The position numbers were made by a program, and so were the translations under genes. Below the pieces are notes generated by a model that made no database searches, was not told the DNA's origin, and worked only from the letters and a program-made list of their open reading frames with translations. Below, piece by piece: positions 28,296 to 38,435 of a DNA stretch of 64,000 nucleotides. Location: contig NZ_RIZG01000004.1 in the NCBI RefSeq assembly GCF_003721245.1, positions 248,001 to 312,000 of the forward strand, read 5' to 3'. Every line of letters starts with the position of its first letter. Position 1 is the first letter of the stretch. Source of the stretch: Marinomonas hwangdonensis. GTDB lineage: Bacteria; Pseudomonadota; Gammaproteobacteria; Pseudomonadales; Marinomonadaceae.

Positions 28296-30606
28296 ACGAC
28301 TTATTTTATTACTGCTCCCGATTGTTATTTTTGGCTATGGCTTTGCGACGTTTTTTGTTTATCAATATCAAAAAATCAATATAGTCGAGCTTGAACAGGC
28401 CAAACTGGAGCAACGTATGTTGCAGCTTCAGGGCATTTTTAACAAAGAAGCAGCGATTGCTGATAACCTAGTAGGGCTGTTTCTGGAAGGCGGTTATTTG
28501 ATGAGTTTTCTAGCAAGTGAGCCTTCAAGTTACCGCGATGCGACTCTCAGTCAAAGCTTACACAAGATGGCGAATCAGTTTTTGACTAATCCTTCGAGCC
28601 GGGTCGCCTTTGCTCTCTACAATGGTGTTGGGCAACCGCTGTTTTATTATGAACGCAGTACTGATCCTTTTGCGACGATTAGTCCATCACATCAGAGCTT
28701 GTCACTCGAGATGATAAACAATCGATCAATATCGGAACGGCAGCTCATCACAGAGGAGTCTGGTAGTCGTTTTATTAGTGGTCGATTGCTTGATAGGGTG
28801 GCTTTTTTGCCCTTTAAAGGTAGAGACATTCGCGCTAGTGTGCAGTTGTCTTTTTCGGTCCAGCTGGATCAGTTTTCCGCTATGCTAAGCCACCTTGAAG
28901 AGTCCTACATGACCACAGCTCAGTGGTCTAACATACTCAATAGCGAGAAAGGGCTGTCTCATTCGATAGAAGTTTTCCCAGGTTACTTCCTTACATTACA
29001 ACCTGATGAGACCATTATAAATTCACCCATGCTGGCGTTTTTGATCCGCTTAATGGCAACCGCTGTCGCATTAGGTAGTGTGACCTATGGGTTGCTTTTA
29101 TTACTGATGTCTCGTTTTATTACGTCGCCGATCACGAAACTGGACAAAGAATTGACGGAGGTGATGTTTTATCAAAAAGACAATATTTCTCCGACGTTTA
29201 GTAAAAGCGAAGTCGGACAACTCAGTAAGAAATTCTATGACTTGTTTGGTCAGTTGCAAGCTAATCTAAAACATACCCATCAAATGGCGGTAACCGATAC
29301 GCTAACCTCCTTGCCCAATCGAATTCGCTTTTATGAATATGCTAAGCATATTTTAATGAAAGCCGAGCAAAACAATGATTTTGTTTCTATGGTCTATATC
29401 GACCTTGATAATTTTAAATTCGTTAATGATACCTATGGGCATGAAGCTGGGGACGAATTACTCTGCTCTTTGGCGACAGATTTAAATGGATTGGTTTCCT
29501 TTATTCAGCAGAATAATGGCAGTTGCATGGCATCACGTCTGTCTGGCGACGAGTTCGCAATTGTCTTGCAACATCATAATGCCGAAGAGGTGGACGTGTT
29601 GGCGCAATCGGTGGTCGAACTGTTTTCTTCTGGTTATCAGTCTGATAACTACCATTTTCCTGTTTCCGCTAGTATGGGTATCGCTTCTTATCCGGGAGAT
29701 GGCCCGACATTGAATGAACTAATAGCCAGTGCGGATATGGCTATGTATCACGCGAAACGCTCAGGAAAAAATCGTTTTGAGCATTACTCTGTTAGTATTG
29801 CAGCAGAAGCGCGACGAATGAAGAGTATAGAAAACCACCTTAAAGTCGTTGATTGCGATAATGAATTTGCGCTTGTTTACATGCCTTACACAGGAGTGGA
29901 TGATCAGGTTAAAGGGTTTGAAGTTCTGATACGTTGGCATTCTCCCGAATTGGGTAATGTGGACCCAGAAGAATTTATTCCTATTGCGGAGCAAACAGGC
30001 ACATACGCTAAAATAGACAAATGGGTATTTGAAACAGCGTTCAAAAAGCTGCCTGAGATACGTGCTATTTTTGGCGAAGATTGTACCTTATCCGTCAATA
30101 TTTCCGCCGCAGAGTTAGGGCACAGAATGGCGTTAGAGCATCTGGTTGCGTTGAAAAAACACTATGGTATTGCGGATGGGAGCGTTGAGATTGAACTGAC
30201 GGAAACCTTTGCCTATGCAGAAAGTGATGCGGTGTTTGACGTGTTGCATGGTCTTCAAGAGGCCGGCTTCAGTATTGTGATTGATGACTTTGGAGCAGGT
30301 TACACGCCACTGCTACACATGATCGACTATCCCGTCAGTAAAGTAAAACTTGATAAAGTATTAACAACACGCATGACGGGTCCTGAATACTCTAAGTTAC
30401 TTAAGCCATTGATCGAGTTGTGTCATTTACAAGGCATTGTTGTGACGGCAGAAGGTGTTGAAAACCAAGCACAACAGCAATTCTTAAAAGAAGCGGGTTG
30501 CGATTACTTTCAAGGGTATTGGCTGTCCAAACCCATACCCTTTGAAGCGTTAGATGCTTGGTTTGCTCGATATCAAACCCTGACTTTTTATCAAGATTTG
30601 AATTGA
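28282..30606 (+). CDS. Membrane GGDEF-EAL protein (MbaA-like)
   Basis: A 774-residue protein: TM1 about 7-29, periplasmic domain about 30-252, TM2 about 253-276, HAMP-like linker, GGDEF domain about 335-500, EAL domain about 515-765. The cyclase motif is SGDEF (421-425) and no RxxD inhibitory site precedes it. The EAL motif is EVL (547-549), but the remaining phosphodiesterase residues are present: NISAAEL, ELTET, DDFGAGYT, KLDK, AEGVEN. There is no PAS domain, unlike the upstream paralogue. Coupled translation with the PotF-like gene (14-base overlap) and the matching layout point to an MbaA-type bifunctional enzyme controlled by a polyamine binder. Confidence 0.87.
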   Translation: MSLNRRLILLLLPIVIFGYGFATFFVYQYQKINIVELEQAKLEQRMLQLQGIFNKEAAIADNLVGLFLEGGYLMSFLASEPSSYRDATLSQSLHKMANQFLTNPSSRVAFALYNGVGQPLFYYERSTDPFATISPSHQSLSLEMINNRSISERQLITEESGSRFISGRLLDRVAFLPFKGRDIRASVQLSFSVQLDQFSAMLSHLEESYMTTAQWSNILNSEKGLSHSIEVFPGYFLTLQPDETIINSPMLAFLIRLMATAVALGSVTYGLLLLLMSRFITSPITKLDKELTEVMFYQKDNISPTFSKSEVGQLSKKFYDLFGQLQANLKHTHQMAVTDTLTSLPNRIRFYEYAKHILMKAEQNNDFVSMVYIDLDNFKFVNDTYGHEAGDELLCSLATDLNGLVSFIQQNNGSCMASRLSGDEFAIVLQHHNAEEVDVLAQSVVELFSSGYQSDNYHFPVSASMGIASYPGDGPTLNELIASADMAMYHAKRSGKNRFEHYSVSIAAEARRMKSIENHLKVVDCDNEFALVYMPYTGVDDQVKGFEVLIRWHSPELGNVDPEEFIPIAEQTGTYAKIDKWVFETAFKKLPEIRAIFGEDCTLSVNISAAELGHRMALEHLVALKKHYGIADGSVEIELTETFAYAESDAVFDVLHGLQEAGFSIVIDDFGAGYTPLLHMIDYPVSKVKLDKVLTTRMTGPEYSKLLKPLIELCHLQGIVVTAEGVENQAQQQFLKEAGCDYFQGYWLSKPIPFEALDAWFARYQTLTFYQDLN

Positions 30607-30625
30607 AGAGCTAAAATCTGTTTCA

Positions 30626-30655
30626 GTTAACGGCTGATTTTATGAGCCGTTTAAC
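30626..30655. terminator. Possible bidirectional hairpin
   Basis: GTTAACGGCT (30626-30635) pairs with AGCCGTTTAAC (30645-30655), with one bulged base. It lies between the converging ends of the GGDEF-EAL gene and the sugar dehydrogenase gene and overlaps the latter's stop codon. There is no clear U-tract, so a terminator role is uncertain. Confidence 0.35.
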
Positions 30656-31752
30656 GTCACTTTTAGCAGCTTGCCTGAATCTGTGCCAATGTAGAGAACG
30701 CCCGTATCGTCTTGGGCAATAGAGCGTAGGCGCTCATTCAAGTCTTCGAGGTAGCGCGTTTCCGTGTATTCACCATCTTGGTTTATGCTCACACGGTTTA
30801 AATGTCTTAGAGCCAATGCAGGTGAAATAAAGTCGCCATTCCAGTCAGATGCATTACTAGACTTATAACGCAACAGGCTGCCTGGTGCGATGGACGGTGT
30901 GAACACGACCTCAGGATTATCAATGCCCTCTTTCTCTGCGCCGTCACCTATGCTGGGTCCCCAGTATTCTTTACCGTATGAAACAATAGGCCACCCGTAA
31001 TTGCCACCGGCGCGAATAAGGTTGATTTCATCACCACCACGTGGGCCATGTTCGTTAGACCAAAGTGTGTCGGTTTTTGCATCATAGTAAATGCCCTGTG
31101 GATTGCGGTGGCCATAGCTCCATATTTCGTTTCGACTGTTGGCGTCAGAAACAAAAGGGTTGTCTGAAGGGACGCTGCCATCTAGGCGTAAACGAATAAT
31201 ACTGCCCGCATGATTGGACAGATCTTGTGCGAGATCGCGTTCGCCTCTGTCACCGATAGAAAAGAAAACATGGCCTTTGTTATCAAACGTGATACGGCTG
31301 CCGTAATGTTTCGTGCCTGAAACAACGGCATTGGTCACCAATACATCTTGCCAATCAGATAAGTGGTTATTATCCAGTTTGGCTCTGCCGAGCGCCGTGG
31401 TTGAGCCTTCACTGGTTGGTTTCGCATAGGTGAAATACAGCCAGTTTTGAGTATTAGCGATAGGGGGGATTGCCACATCAAGCAAACCACCTTGCCCACG
31501 GTTATCTACATTAGGTAAGCCTGTTAAACGGGTTGTCATGCGCGTTGCGAGATTCACCCGATATGCCGCGCCATTTTTTATCGCTACTATGGCGGTTTGG
31601 TTGTCTAGCAAGACTAACCCCCAAGGGATACCATTGAATTGGGCAATGGTTTCTACCTGCAAAGGTGTCTTTTTTTCTGAATCAGTAATGTGATTTGAGG
31701 CATGAGCAGGCAGTACAAGAGTGCTGGCTAATAACACGATCCAAGTTTTCAT
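30640..31752 (-). CDS. PQQ-dependent aldose sugar dehydrogenase (YliI/Asd-like)
   Basis: A 370-residue periplasmic protein with a signal peptide (about 1-19, ending PAHAS) and a six-bladed beta-propeller of the soluble glucose dehydrogenase/YliI class. Family segments include GGLLDVAI, GSRITFDNKGHVFFSIGDRGERD, YGHRNPQGIYYD, EHGPRGGDEINLI and NYGWPIVSYG. The family oxidises aldose sugars using PQQ. No PQQ biosynthesis gene is visible, so the cofactor may come from elsewhere in the genome or from outside. It converges with the GGDEF-EAL gene. Confidence 0.88.
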   Translation of the reverse strand: MKTWIVLLASTLVLPAHASNHITDSEKKTPLQVETIAQFNGIPWGLVLLDNQTAIVAIKNGAAYRVNLATRMTTRLTGLPNVDNRGQGGLLDVAIPPIANTQNWLYFTYAKPTSEGSTTALGRAKLDNNHLSDWQDVLVTNAVVSGTKHYGSRITFDNKGHVFFSIGDRGERDLAQDLSNHAGSIIRLRLDGSVPSDNPFVSDANSRNEIWSYGHRNPQGIYYDAKTDTLWSNEHGPRGGDEINLIRAGGNYGWPIVSYGKEYWGPSIGDGAEKEGIDNPEVVFTPSIAPGSLLRYKSSNASDWNGDFISPALALRHLNRVSINQDGEYTETRYLEDLNERLRSIAQDDTGVLYIGTDSGKLLKVTLNGS

Positions 31753-31904
31753 CGGATTACCCCATTATTTTTGCTTATGATAAAAAGAGTATATAGCAAA
31801 AAAAGCGCGGTTTACGACAAAATTGGCTGCCTCCTTCGCTACTTGTTCATTTCTTACCCAGTTGTAATGGTTAGTAAAGAATGGGTCAAAAAATGGCCTG
31901 AGTG

Positions 31905-32426
31905 TTATCCGTAATAGCGTTCATTATCGGCGATGTGTCGAGTGACCACTGCATTCGCAGCGATAATGGCGTTATCGCCGATTTTAATGCCAGGGAGGAT
32001 TTTGGCTCCGCCGCCAATCCAGACTTTGTTGCCTATGGCAATAGGGCGTGCAAAGCACTCGCCAGAGGCTCGTAACCCAGCCTCTCTTGGGTGATCAACC
32101 GTATAAAGATGCACACCGGGTCCGATGAGTACATCGTCACCAATTTGGATTTTGGCGCTGTCGAGGAAAACACACTGGAAATTAATATAAACCCGTTCGC
32201 CAAGATGAATTTGCGATCCATAGTCACATTGAAAGCCGGGTTCAACTACCACGCTGCCAAACTCGGCAAACAAACGGGTGACATGACGAAGGTTGCCCTT
32301 GCTTGGGTGTGCATTGAATTTAGCACAAGCAAGGCGAGCTGCTTCCCTGCGTAGGCGAAGATCTAGGTCGATCGCATTAAATGTTTCACCGTTGATCATC
32401 TTTTCAAATTCTGTTGTTTCGGTCAT
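31905..32426 (-). CDS. Sugar O-acetyltransferase (Maa/LacA/NodL type)
   Basis: A 173-residue left-handed beta-helix hexapeptide-repeat acetyltransferase. The N-terminus [18 protein letters not shown] matches the Maa cap. [32 protein letters not shown] contains (in its latter half, [14 protein letters not shown]) the catalytic histidine region, and [19 protein letters not shown] continues the helix. It uses acetyl-CoA to acetylate sugars such as maltose or galactosides; the true substrate is unknown. It is slightly shorter than E. coli Maa (183) and is separated from talB by a strong terminator. Confidence 0.87.
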   Translation of the reverse strand: MTETTEFEKMINGETFNAIDLDLRLRREAARLACAKFNAHPSKGNLRHVTRLFAEFGSVVVEPGFQCDYGSQIHLGERVYINFQCVFLDSAKIQIGDDVLIGPGVHLYTVDHPREAGLRASGECFARPIAIGNKVWIGGGAKILPGIKIGDNAIIAANAVVTRHIADNERYYG

Positions 32427-32450
32427 CTTTTGTTCTTCTGGTGAAAAATA

Positions 32451-32476
32451 AAAAACGCGACCTAGGTCGCGTTTTT
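32451..32476 (-). terminator. Rho-independent terminator of talB
   Basis: A perfect 26-base palindrome: AAAAACGCGACCT followed by its reverse complement. On the minus strand the stem is followed by TTTTTATTTTT. It lies 18 bases beyond the talB stop codon and before the acetyltransferase gene. Confidence 0.85.
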
Positions 32477-32494
32477 AACGTACTTGCTTCTATT

Positions 32495-33445
32495 TTAAAG
32501 CATAGACGCTAGCGTCACTTCCAACTTACGCTGATCCGCTGCGAAGTTACGAATGCCTTCAGACAGTTTCTCTGTTGCCATTGCGTCTTCGTTCATTGCC
32601 CAACGGAATGCCGCTTCTGTGATTGCTGATGGAGCAGGTTTCACATCCGTAGTTGGCACCAATTTACGCTCAAGTTTGCCTTCGTCTTTTTTCAGCTCTT
32701 CAAGTAGGTTAGGGCTGATGGTCAAACGGTCACAACCAGCAAGTTGCTCGATTTCGCCGATGTTACGGAAGCTCGCGCCCATCACAACGGTTTTGTAGCC
32801 GTGTTGCTTGTAGTAATTGTAGATTTCAGTAACCGATACTACACCTGGATCTGTTTCTGCAGTGTATTCTTGGCCAGTCGACTTTTTGTACCAATCAAGG
32901 ATACGACCAACGAATGGAGAGATCAGGTAAACGCCAGCTTCAGCACAGGCTTGCGCTTGCGCGAAAGAGAAAAGCAATGTCAGGTTACAGTTGATGCCTT
33001 CTTTTTCTAGCTCTTCTGCGGCTTTAATGCCTTCCCAAGTAGATGCGGCTTTGATCAGAACGCGGTCACGAGACACGCCAGCTTCTTCATAAAGGGCGAT
33101 CAATTTACGAGCTTTCGCTAGTGTCGCTTCTTTATCGAAAGACAAACGCGCATCCACTTCAGTTGAAATACGGCCTGGAACATATTTTAGGATTTCAGTA
33201 CCAATGATCACTGCAAGCTTGTCGCCAGCGTCTAGGATTTGCTGGTCTTTATCGTTGCTTTGCGTTTTTGCCCAAGCAACCGCTTGATCAAGGAAAGGGG
33301 CATATTCAGGAATTTGTGCCGCTTTAAGCATCAAAGATGGGTTGGTTGTCGCATCTTGTGGTAAAAAATCTTTGATTGCCGTGATATCACCGGTGTCGGC
33401 CACAATGGTCGTAAACTCTTTTAATTGAGATAACTTGTTGCTCAT
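32495..33445 (-). CDS. talB: Transaldolase
   Basis: A 316-residue class I transaldolase of the pentose phosphate pathway, exchanging a dihydroxyacetone unit between sedoheptulose-7-phosphate and glyceraldehyde-3-phosphate. The Schiff-base lysine is K132 in [11 protein letters not shown], the same position as in E. coli TalB. The N-terminal VADTGD and DATTNPSL (D17, N35 region), [10 protein letters not shown] and [12 protein letters not shown] are all conserved. It starts 5 bases after the dusA stop and ends at a strong terminator, so dusA-talB form an operon. Confidence 0.96.
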   Translation of the reverse strand: MSNKLSQLKEFTTIVADTGDITAIKDFLPQDATTNPSLMLKAAQIPEYAPFLDQAVAWAKTQSNDKDQQILDAGDKLAVIIGTEILKYVPGRISTEVDARLSFDKEATLAKARKLIALYEEAGVSRDRVLIKAASTWEGIKAAEELEKEGINCNLTLLFSFAQAQACAEAGVYLISPFVGRILDWYKKSTGQEYTAETDPGVVSVTEIYNYYKQHGYKTVVMGASFRNIGEIEQLAGCDRLTISPNLLEELKKDEGKLERKLVPTTDVKPAPSAITEAAFRWAMNEDAMATEKLSEGIRNFAADQRKLEVTLASML

Positions 33446-33450
33446 TGCTC

Positions 33451-34476
33451 TTATCCTTTGTGTTGATGATGTTTGACCAAATCAATGGCGTCTAATAATA
33501 CATTTATCTGTGCGTCGGCTTTATGACCGTTTTCAGAAAGGTAACGACGGAACTGTTTACCGCCGGGTTCGCCCTGAAAGATACCCAGAATATGTCGGGT
33601 TAGGTGCATTAAGCGTTCGCCTTCTTGCAGCTTGCGTTCAACATAAGGAACGAAAGCTTCTAGCGCCTCGTAGCGATCATGAACCAACGGCTGACCGCCA
33701 AACAATGCATTGTCGACTTGGCTCAATATCCAAGGGTTATGATAAGCCTCACGGCCAACCATCACGCCATCGACATGCGCTAATTGTTCTTGGCATTCTT
33801 CTAGTGTTTTTATGCCACCGTTTATAATGATTTCAAGGTCTGGGAAATCTTTCTTCAACTGATGCACATAATGGTATTTTAGTGGTGGTATTTCACGATT
33901 TTCCTTCGGGCTTAAGCCCGCCAGAATCGCATTACGAGCGTGGACAATAAAGGTCTTCACGCCAGTTGTCGCAATATCACCAACAAAATCTCGTACCACA
34001 CTGTACTCTTCTTGGTCGTCTAAACCAATGCGATGCTTAATGGTCACAGGAATAGTGCAGTTGTCTTGCATGGCACGCATGGCATCCTTCACCTTATTAG
34101 GGTGAGCCATCAAACACGCACCGATCAAACTGTTTTGAACTCTATCGCTCGGGCAGCCGACATTAAGATTAACCTCATCAAAGCCCGCTTGCTCCGCTAT
34201 TTTTGCGCATTTACCCAACGCAATCGCATCAGACCCACCTAATTGAAGAGCAATAGGGTGTTCGCAACCATCGTATCGTAAGAATCTTTCAGGATGATGA
34301 CCTTGCAACAAGGCACCCGTCGTCACCATCTCGGTATACAGCAGCGTATTTTTTGTTAATGTTCTCGCAAACACACGGTAATCGCTCGTGGTCCACTCCA
34401 TCATGGGTGCAATAGAAAATCGGCGATCAAGCTTAGTGCTTGAATTTACTGGGGTTACCCCATTATCTAATGGCAT
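33451..34476 (-). CDS. dusA: tRNA-dihydrouridine(20/20a) synthase DusA
   Basis: An FMN enzyme that reduces uridine 20/20a in the tRNA D-loop. The TIM-barrel start [12 protein letters not shown] is followed by [10 protein letters not shown], the catalytic cysteine in [29 protein letters not shown] and the C-terminal [12 protein letters not shown] and [11 protein letters not shown]. These are DusA rather than DusB/C patterns. I chose the ATG at 34476 (341 residues, near E. coli length). An ATG at 34539 adds 21 residues with no family match. Neither start has a clear ribosome binding site. talB follows after 5 bases. Confidence 0.92.
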   Translation of the reverse strand: MPLDNGVTPVNSSTKLDRRFSIAPMMEWTTSDYRVFARTLTKNTLLYTEMVTTGALLQGHHPERFLRYDGCEHPIALQLGGSDAIALGKCAKIAEQAGFDEVNLNVGCPSDRVQNSLIGACLMAHPNKVKDAMRAMQDNCTIPVTIKHRIGLDDQEEYSVVRDFVGDIATTGVKTFIVHARNAILAGLSPKENREIPPLKYHYVHQLKKDFPDLEIIINGGIKTLEECQEQLAHVDGVMVGREAYHNPWILSQVDNALFGGQPLVHDRYEALEAFVPYVERKLQEGERLMHLTRHILGIFQGEPGGKQFRRYLSENGHKADAQINVLLDAIDLVKHHQHKG

Positions 34477-34741
34477 TGTGTACGTATCGAATAAGTTCAA
34501 AAAAGCATCGCAACATAGGGGAGTGACTCCCTGCGACATATGCGCAATATTATGTCATAAAATTACAAGATATCTAAGAGACAAGAGGGTCTAGTTTTCG
34601 AGTTATTAAAACAATCCCTAAATAATCGGTTATTTGTTGGGTGAATGTATCAATTAGGAGGAATGCAAAACTTATCGGTGAAGTAAGGCTAAATGAGTAT
34701 AAGTGTAAAGCGGTTTGCTGGTTTAATGATTTTGTCCCCAC

Positions 34742-34773
34742 AACAACCATGGGTAAGAATCCCCATGGTTGTT
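34742..34773. terminator. Hairpin downstream of lipA
   Basis: AACAACCATGGG (34742-34753) pairs perfectly with CCCATGGTTGTT (34762-34773) around an 8-base loop, 25 bases beyond the lipA stop. A U-tract is missing on the minus strand, so this may be a Rho-assisted terminator or an mRNA 3' stabiliser. Confidence 0.45.
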
Positions 34774-34798
34774 TGTATCAATTGAGTGGTGTGCTTTC

Positions 34799-35818
34799 TT
34801 ATTTTTGAGCTGTGCCTAAGCCGACGTTGTTCTTCATGAGAACTTGCTCTGCACGATAGCTAGAACGAACAAGCGCTCCAGAAACAACTTCAAGGAAGCC
34901 TCTATCAAGACCCCATTGGCGATATTTGTCAAACTCGTCAGGGGTGACGTATCGAATAACAGGAAGGTGATGTTCTGTTGGCTGTAGATATTGACCGAAC
35001 GTCAAAATATCACAATTTACAGCGCGTAAATCATCCATCGCTTCTATGATTTCTTCTTCTGTTTCACCTAGGCCTAACATGATACTGGTTTTGGTCAGTA
35101 CGTCAGGTTTGTATTCTTTCGCGTGTTTTAATACAGCGAGGGTTTGTTCGTAAGTGGCACGTGGGTCCCTAACTGGGTGAGTCAGTCTTTTTACTGTTTC
35201 CACGTTTTGAGCAAAAACGGATATACCACTGTCAACTACGGTTTCTATGCTCTTTAGATCCCCTTGGAAATCGGGTGTGAGCGCTTCTACTGACACATCG
35301 GCATTTTCTGCTTTGACTCGTTTTACAACTTCTGCGTAATGGCCGGCACCACCGTCGTCTAAATCGTCACGGTTTACTGAGGTCAATACTAGGTACTTAA
35401 GCCCCATCAGTTTAACCGATTCGGCTGTGTTCTTGGCTTCGTTTTCATCGAGCCAGCCTTTTGGGTTGCCTGTGTTGACCGCGCAAAAACGGCAAGCACG
35501 GGTACAGGTATCGCCCATCAGCATGATGGTCGCTGTGCCTGAATTCCAGCACTCACTGATGTTTGGGCACATGGCTTCTTCACATACTGTGCTGAGTTTG
35601 TGCTCGTGTACGATCTTTTTCGTCGTGTTGTACACACCACCATCTTTCATTTTGATGCGAAGCCAAGAAGGCTTTTTCAAGCGCTCTTGAGCTTCTTTGC
35701 TTGTCGCTTTAATGCCGTTTTTAATGGCGGTAATGCCTTTATCGTTAACAAATTTATTGCCATTCTTGATTGGATCAGAATGGATTTGAACAATCGGTAT
35801 ACTGTTAGAGTCATTCAT
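34799..35818 (-). CDS. lipA: Lipoyl synthase
   Basis: A 339-residue radical SAM enzyme that inserts two sulfurs into octanoyl-protein to make lipoyl groups. Auxiliary cluster cysteines are C79, C84 and C90 ([14 protein letters not shown]). The radical SAM cluster is C105-x3-C109-x2-C112 (CTRACRFC). A C-terminal RSSYRAEQ contains the serine that ligates the auxiliary cluster. The N-terminus is about 20 residues longer than the E. coli protein (321). lipB is not adjacent, which is unusual but not unique. The 421-base region upstream has no gene. Confidence 0.95.
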   Translation of the reverse strand: MNDSNSIPIVQIHSDPIKNGNKFVNDKGITAIKNGIKATSKEAQERLKKPSWLRIKMKDGGVYNTTKKIVHEHKLSTVCEEAMCPNISECWNSGTATIMLMGDTCTRACRFCAVNTGNPKGWLDENEAKNTAESVKLMGLKYLVLTSVNRDDLDDGGAGHYAEVVKRVKAENADVSVEALTPDFQGDLKSIETVVDSGISVFAQNVETVKRLTHPVRDPRATYEQTLAVLKHAKEYKPDVLTKTSIMLGLGETEEEIIEAMDDLRAVNCDILTFGQYLQPTEHHLPVIRYVTPDEFDKYRQWGLDRGFLEVVSGALVRSSYRAEQVLMKNNVGLGTAQK

Positions 35819-36239
35819 AGGAGTCGCTTACTTTTCAATCTAAAGGGAGACTGCTGAGAAAATTCTTGTTCCGTAACACTTTAAACGTCACGGATACGAT
35901 AAAAATTTCCTAGTGATCTATACGTCAAGAATACCGTTATTTATAAGCTTGAACAATGTTCCGACGAATTAAACTACATAAAGCCCCCTTGTCTGTATTG
36001 GTTGCGGTGCCCTGATAGAGTCTAGATATCATGCTGCCTTTCTTTGTCATCAAGAATCGGCATTTAATATCCAGCAAATATGAAAGCCAATAAGGCGGGG
36101 TTTTATCCTGACGTCACGCCTCTATAGTATAGGTAAGGTATTAATCAATATTCACCACAAAAAGTGACTAAGCCTATACGAAAAAAAGGCTTCGCAGGAT
36201 CAAGGATATTTTTTCTCAACTTTTATAAGGAGAGGCGTT
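35819..36239. other. Intergenic region between divergent lipA and an SDR-like gene
   Basis: A 421-base stretch separating divergent genes and presumably holding both promoters. I see no convincing coding sequence, RNA gene or repeat. The only clear site is AAGGAG shortly before the ATG at 36240. Confidence 0.5.
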
Positions 36240-36875
36240 ATGAATAAAACATTAATTATTGGTGCAAGTGGTCAGATTGGACAAATGGTCACCACCGCCT
36301 TGGCCGAAACGGATCAGCCTGTTAGGGCTTTAGTACGAGATAAAACGAAACTTGAGCCTATTGCAGGCAGTCAATTGGAAATCATGGAAGCAGATTTAGA
36401 AGGAGACTTCAGTGCCGCTTTTGACGGTATGAGTAATGTTATTTTTTGTGCAGGTTCTGGCGGTACAACTGGGGCCGACAAGACGCTACTAATCGATCTG
36501 TGGGCGGCCAAAAAAGCGGTCGATTACGCCAAAAAACAGTCGGTTAAAAAGTTTGTCATGGTCAGTAGTATGGGGGTGGATGACCCAGATGCGATAGGAG
36601 GTGACATCAAACCCTATCTGGTGGCAAAACACATGGCAGACCAGTATTTAATGGAATCTGGGGTCCCTTACACGTTAGTTCGTCCTGGGCCATTAACGAA
36701 TGACGAAGGGCAAGGCAAAATTACCATAAAGCGCCCCGCTCATGTTGATGAAATGTCGATTTCTCGTGAGGATGTGGCTAAATCCTTGTTGTTTATTCTC
36801 ACAAAAGAGGGGTTGGACAGTAAGATTTTTGAACTTTTCAATGGTACTTATGAAGTGGAAAACGTGTTGGTTTAA
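36240..36875 (+). CDS. NAD(P)-binding SDR-like protein (NmrA/YwnB type)
   Basis: A 211-residue atypical short-chain dehydrogenase with the nucleotide loop GASGQIGQM (8-16) at the extreme N-terminus. A FVMVSSMGVDDP segment, a YLVAKHMADQYL helix and YTLVRPGPLTN follow. This is the NAD(P)H-binding PF13460 pattern of YwnB and YtfG relatives. The catalytic YxxxK appears only as YLVAK, so activity is uncertain. An AAGGAG lies 8 bases upstream and a strong terminator follows. It is monocistronic; the substrate is unknown. Confidence 0.85.
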   Translation: MNKTLIIGASGQIGQMVTTALAETDQPVRALVRDKTKLEPIAGSQLEIMEADLEGDFSAAFDGMSNVIFCAGSGGTTGADKTLLIDLWAAKKAVDYAKKQSVKKFVMVSSMGVDDPDAIGGDIKPYLVAKHMADQYLMESGVPYTLVRPGPLTNDEGQGKITIKRPAHVDEMSISREDVAKSLLFILTKEGLDSKIFELFNGTYEVENVLV

Positions 36876-36910
36876 TGCTCTAAAAACACGTATTTAATGT
36901 ATCAGATAAG

Positions 36911-36952
36911 AAAAAAAACCGATTACGATAATATCGTTGTCGGTTTTTTTTT
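36911..36952 (+). terminator. Rho-independent terminator
   Basis: ACCGATTACGAT and ATCGTTGTCGGT form a 12-bp stem with one mismatch around AAT, flanked by A8 upstream and T9 downstream. It lies 35 bases after the SDR-like gene. Confidence 0.85.
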
Positions 36953-37145
36953 GTCTATTATTTGATCTTGATAAAGTTTCTATAGGGAGTTGTTTTTTAA
37001 GTGGTTTATCGCTGTACCCCAGTATTTTTAGTTACAACTGTACGGACTTTTTGTTTTGTTTTTCTCTATCCGTCGAGTCAGTTTATGAAAATGCCAAGCT
37101 GGAAGGGCATCGGGTCCGTTTTAAATAATGTGTAAATATTTAGTC

Positions 37146-37208
37146 TTGTAAACAATAACTTTTGTCTCTATGCTAAATAAGCATCAAGTCGTTACTCAGC
37201 AACGACTT
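37146..37208 (+). promoter_or_regulatory. Predicted proVWX promoter and leader inverted repeat
   Basis: TTGTAA (37146-37151) and TATGCT (37169-37174), separated by 17 bases, form a possible sigma-70 promoter. Downstream, AAGTCGTT (37186-37193) and AACGACTT (37201-37208) make an 8-bp inverted repeat around 7 bases. It could be an operator or leader hairpin. proV begins 30 bases later. Confidence 0.4.
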
Positions 37209-37238
37209 GCGCAATGTGTTTAACAACAGAGAATCACT

Positions 37239-38435
37239 ATGGGTACGAAACTCGAAGTTAAAAACCTATACAAAATTTTTGGAGAACATCCCAAGAAAGC
37301 ATTAAAAATGCTGGAACAAGGCATTGATAAAGACGAAATATTTAAGAAAACTGGACAAACTGTCGGTGTAAAAGATGCCAGTTTGGCTATAGAGGAAGGC
37401 GAAATATTTGTTGTAATGGGCCTTTCTGGTTCCGGTAAATCGACACTTGTTCGACTGTTAAACCGTCTAATAGAGCCCACACAAGGACAAGTGCTAATTG
37501 ACGGACATGACATTACTAAAATTGATGACAAATCTCTACGGGATGTTCGTCGAAGTAAAATTAGCATGGTGTTTCAGTCATTCGCTCTAATGCCGCATAT
37601 GAATGTTCTTGACAACGCAGCCTTTGGCTTAGAGTTGTCTGGTGTAGGCGTTCAAGAGCGCCAAGAAAAAGCACGTAGTTCGCTAGCTCAGGTTGGCCTA
37701 GAGTCTCACGCTTACAGTTACCCTGACGAATTATCAGGTGGTATGCAACAACGAGTTGGCTTGGCCAGAGCATTAACCAATGACCCTGATATTTTGTTAA
37801 TGGATGAGGCTTTTTCTGCGCTTGATCCACTCATACGAACTGAAATGCAGGATGAATTAGTTCGATTGCAGTCTGAGCACCAACGTACCGTGGTGTTTAT
37901 TTCTCATGATTTAGATGAAGCCATGCGTATCGGCGATCGAATTGCCATCATGCAAGGTGGTGAAGTGGTTCAAGTAGGCACTCCAGATGATATTTTACAT
38001 AATCCTGCCAACGATTATGTACGCTCTTTTTTCAAAGGAGTTGATGTCAGTAATGTGTTTAGTGCAAAGGATATTGCTTCGAAATCAAAACTCACGCTTA
38101 TTAAGAAAGATTCCAGCGAAGGTTTACGCAGTGGTTTGCAATTACTGAATGAGCATGAACGAGACTATGGGTATGTGATCGATAAAAGCAACCGCTTTAT
38201 CGGGGTGGTATCGGCCAGCTCATTACATGATGTGATTAAAAACAAACAAACGCTTGCTGAAGCTATTATCGAAGACGTTCAGGCTATCTCAGCAGACACT
38301 TCCATCAGAGATATTATTTCGATAGTTGCTCAAGCACCGTGTGCTGTACCAGTTATTGATGAACAACAAAAATACGTTGGTGTTGTGAGTAAAGCGCGGT
38401 TATTGGAAACATTGGATAGGGAGACTTCAGCATGA
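37239..38435 (+). CDS. proV: Glycine betaine/proline ABC transporter ATPase ProV
   Basis: A 398-residue ATPase of the ProU osmoprotectant importer. Walker A is GLSGSGKST (61-69), the signature is LSGGMQQRV, and Walker B is [16 protein letters not shown]-terminal CBS pair (about 280-395), which senses ionic strength in OpuA-like systems, is present. Length matches E. coli ProV (400). It overlaps proW by 4 bases and heads proVWX. The operon would be induced by high osmolarity, as suits a marine bacterium. Confidence 0.95.
   Translation: MGTKLEVKNLYKIFGEHPKKALKMLEQGIDKDEIFKKTGQTVGVKDASLAIEEGEIFVVMGLSGSGKSTLVRLLNRLIEPTQGQVLIDGHDITKIDDKSLRDVRRSKISMVFQSFALMPHMNVLDNAAFGLELSGVGVQERQEKARSSLAQVGLESHAYSYPDELSGGMQQRVGLARALTNDPDILLMDEAFSALDPLIRTEMQDELVRLQSEHQRTVVFISHDLDEAMRIGDRIAIMQGGEVVQVGTPDDILHNPANDYVRSFFKGVDVSNVFSAKDIASKSKLTLIKKDSSEGLRSGLQLLNEHERDYGYVIDKSNRFIGVVSASSLHDVIKNKQTLAEAIIEDVQAISADTSIRDIISIVAQAPCAVPVIDEQQKYVGVVSKARLLETLDRETSA

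Noticed and set aside
36937..37128. A 63-codon plus-strand frame after the SDR-like gene
   Set aside because: It begins inside a terminator T-run, has no ribosome binding site and its cysteine/phenylalanine-rich product resembles noise.
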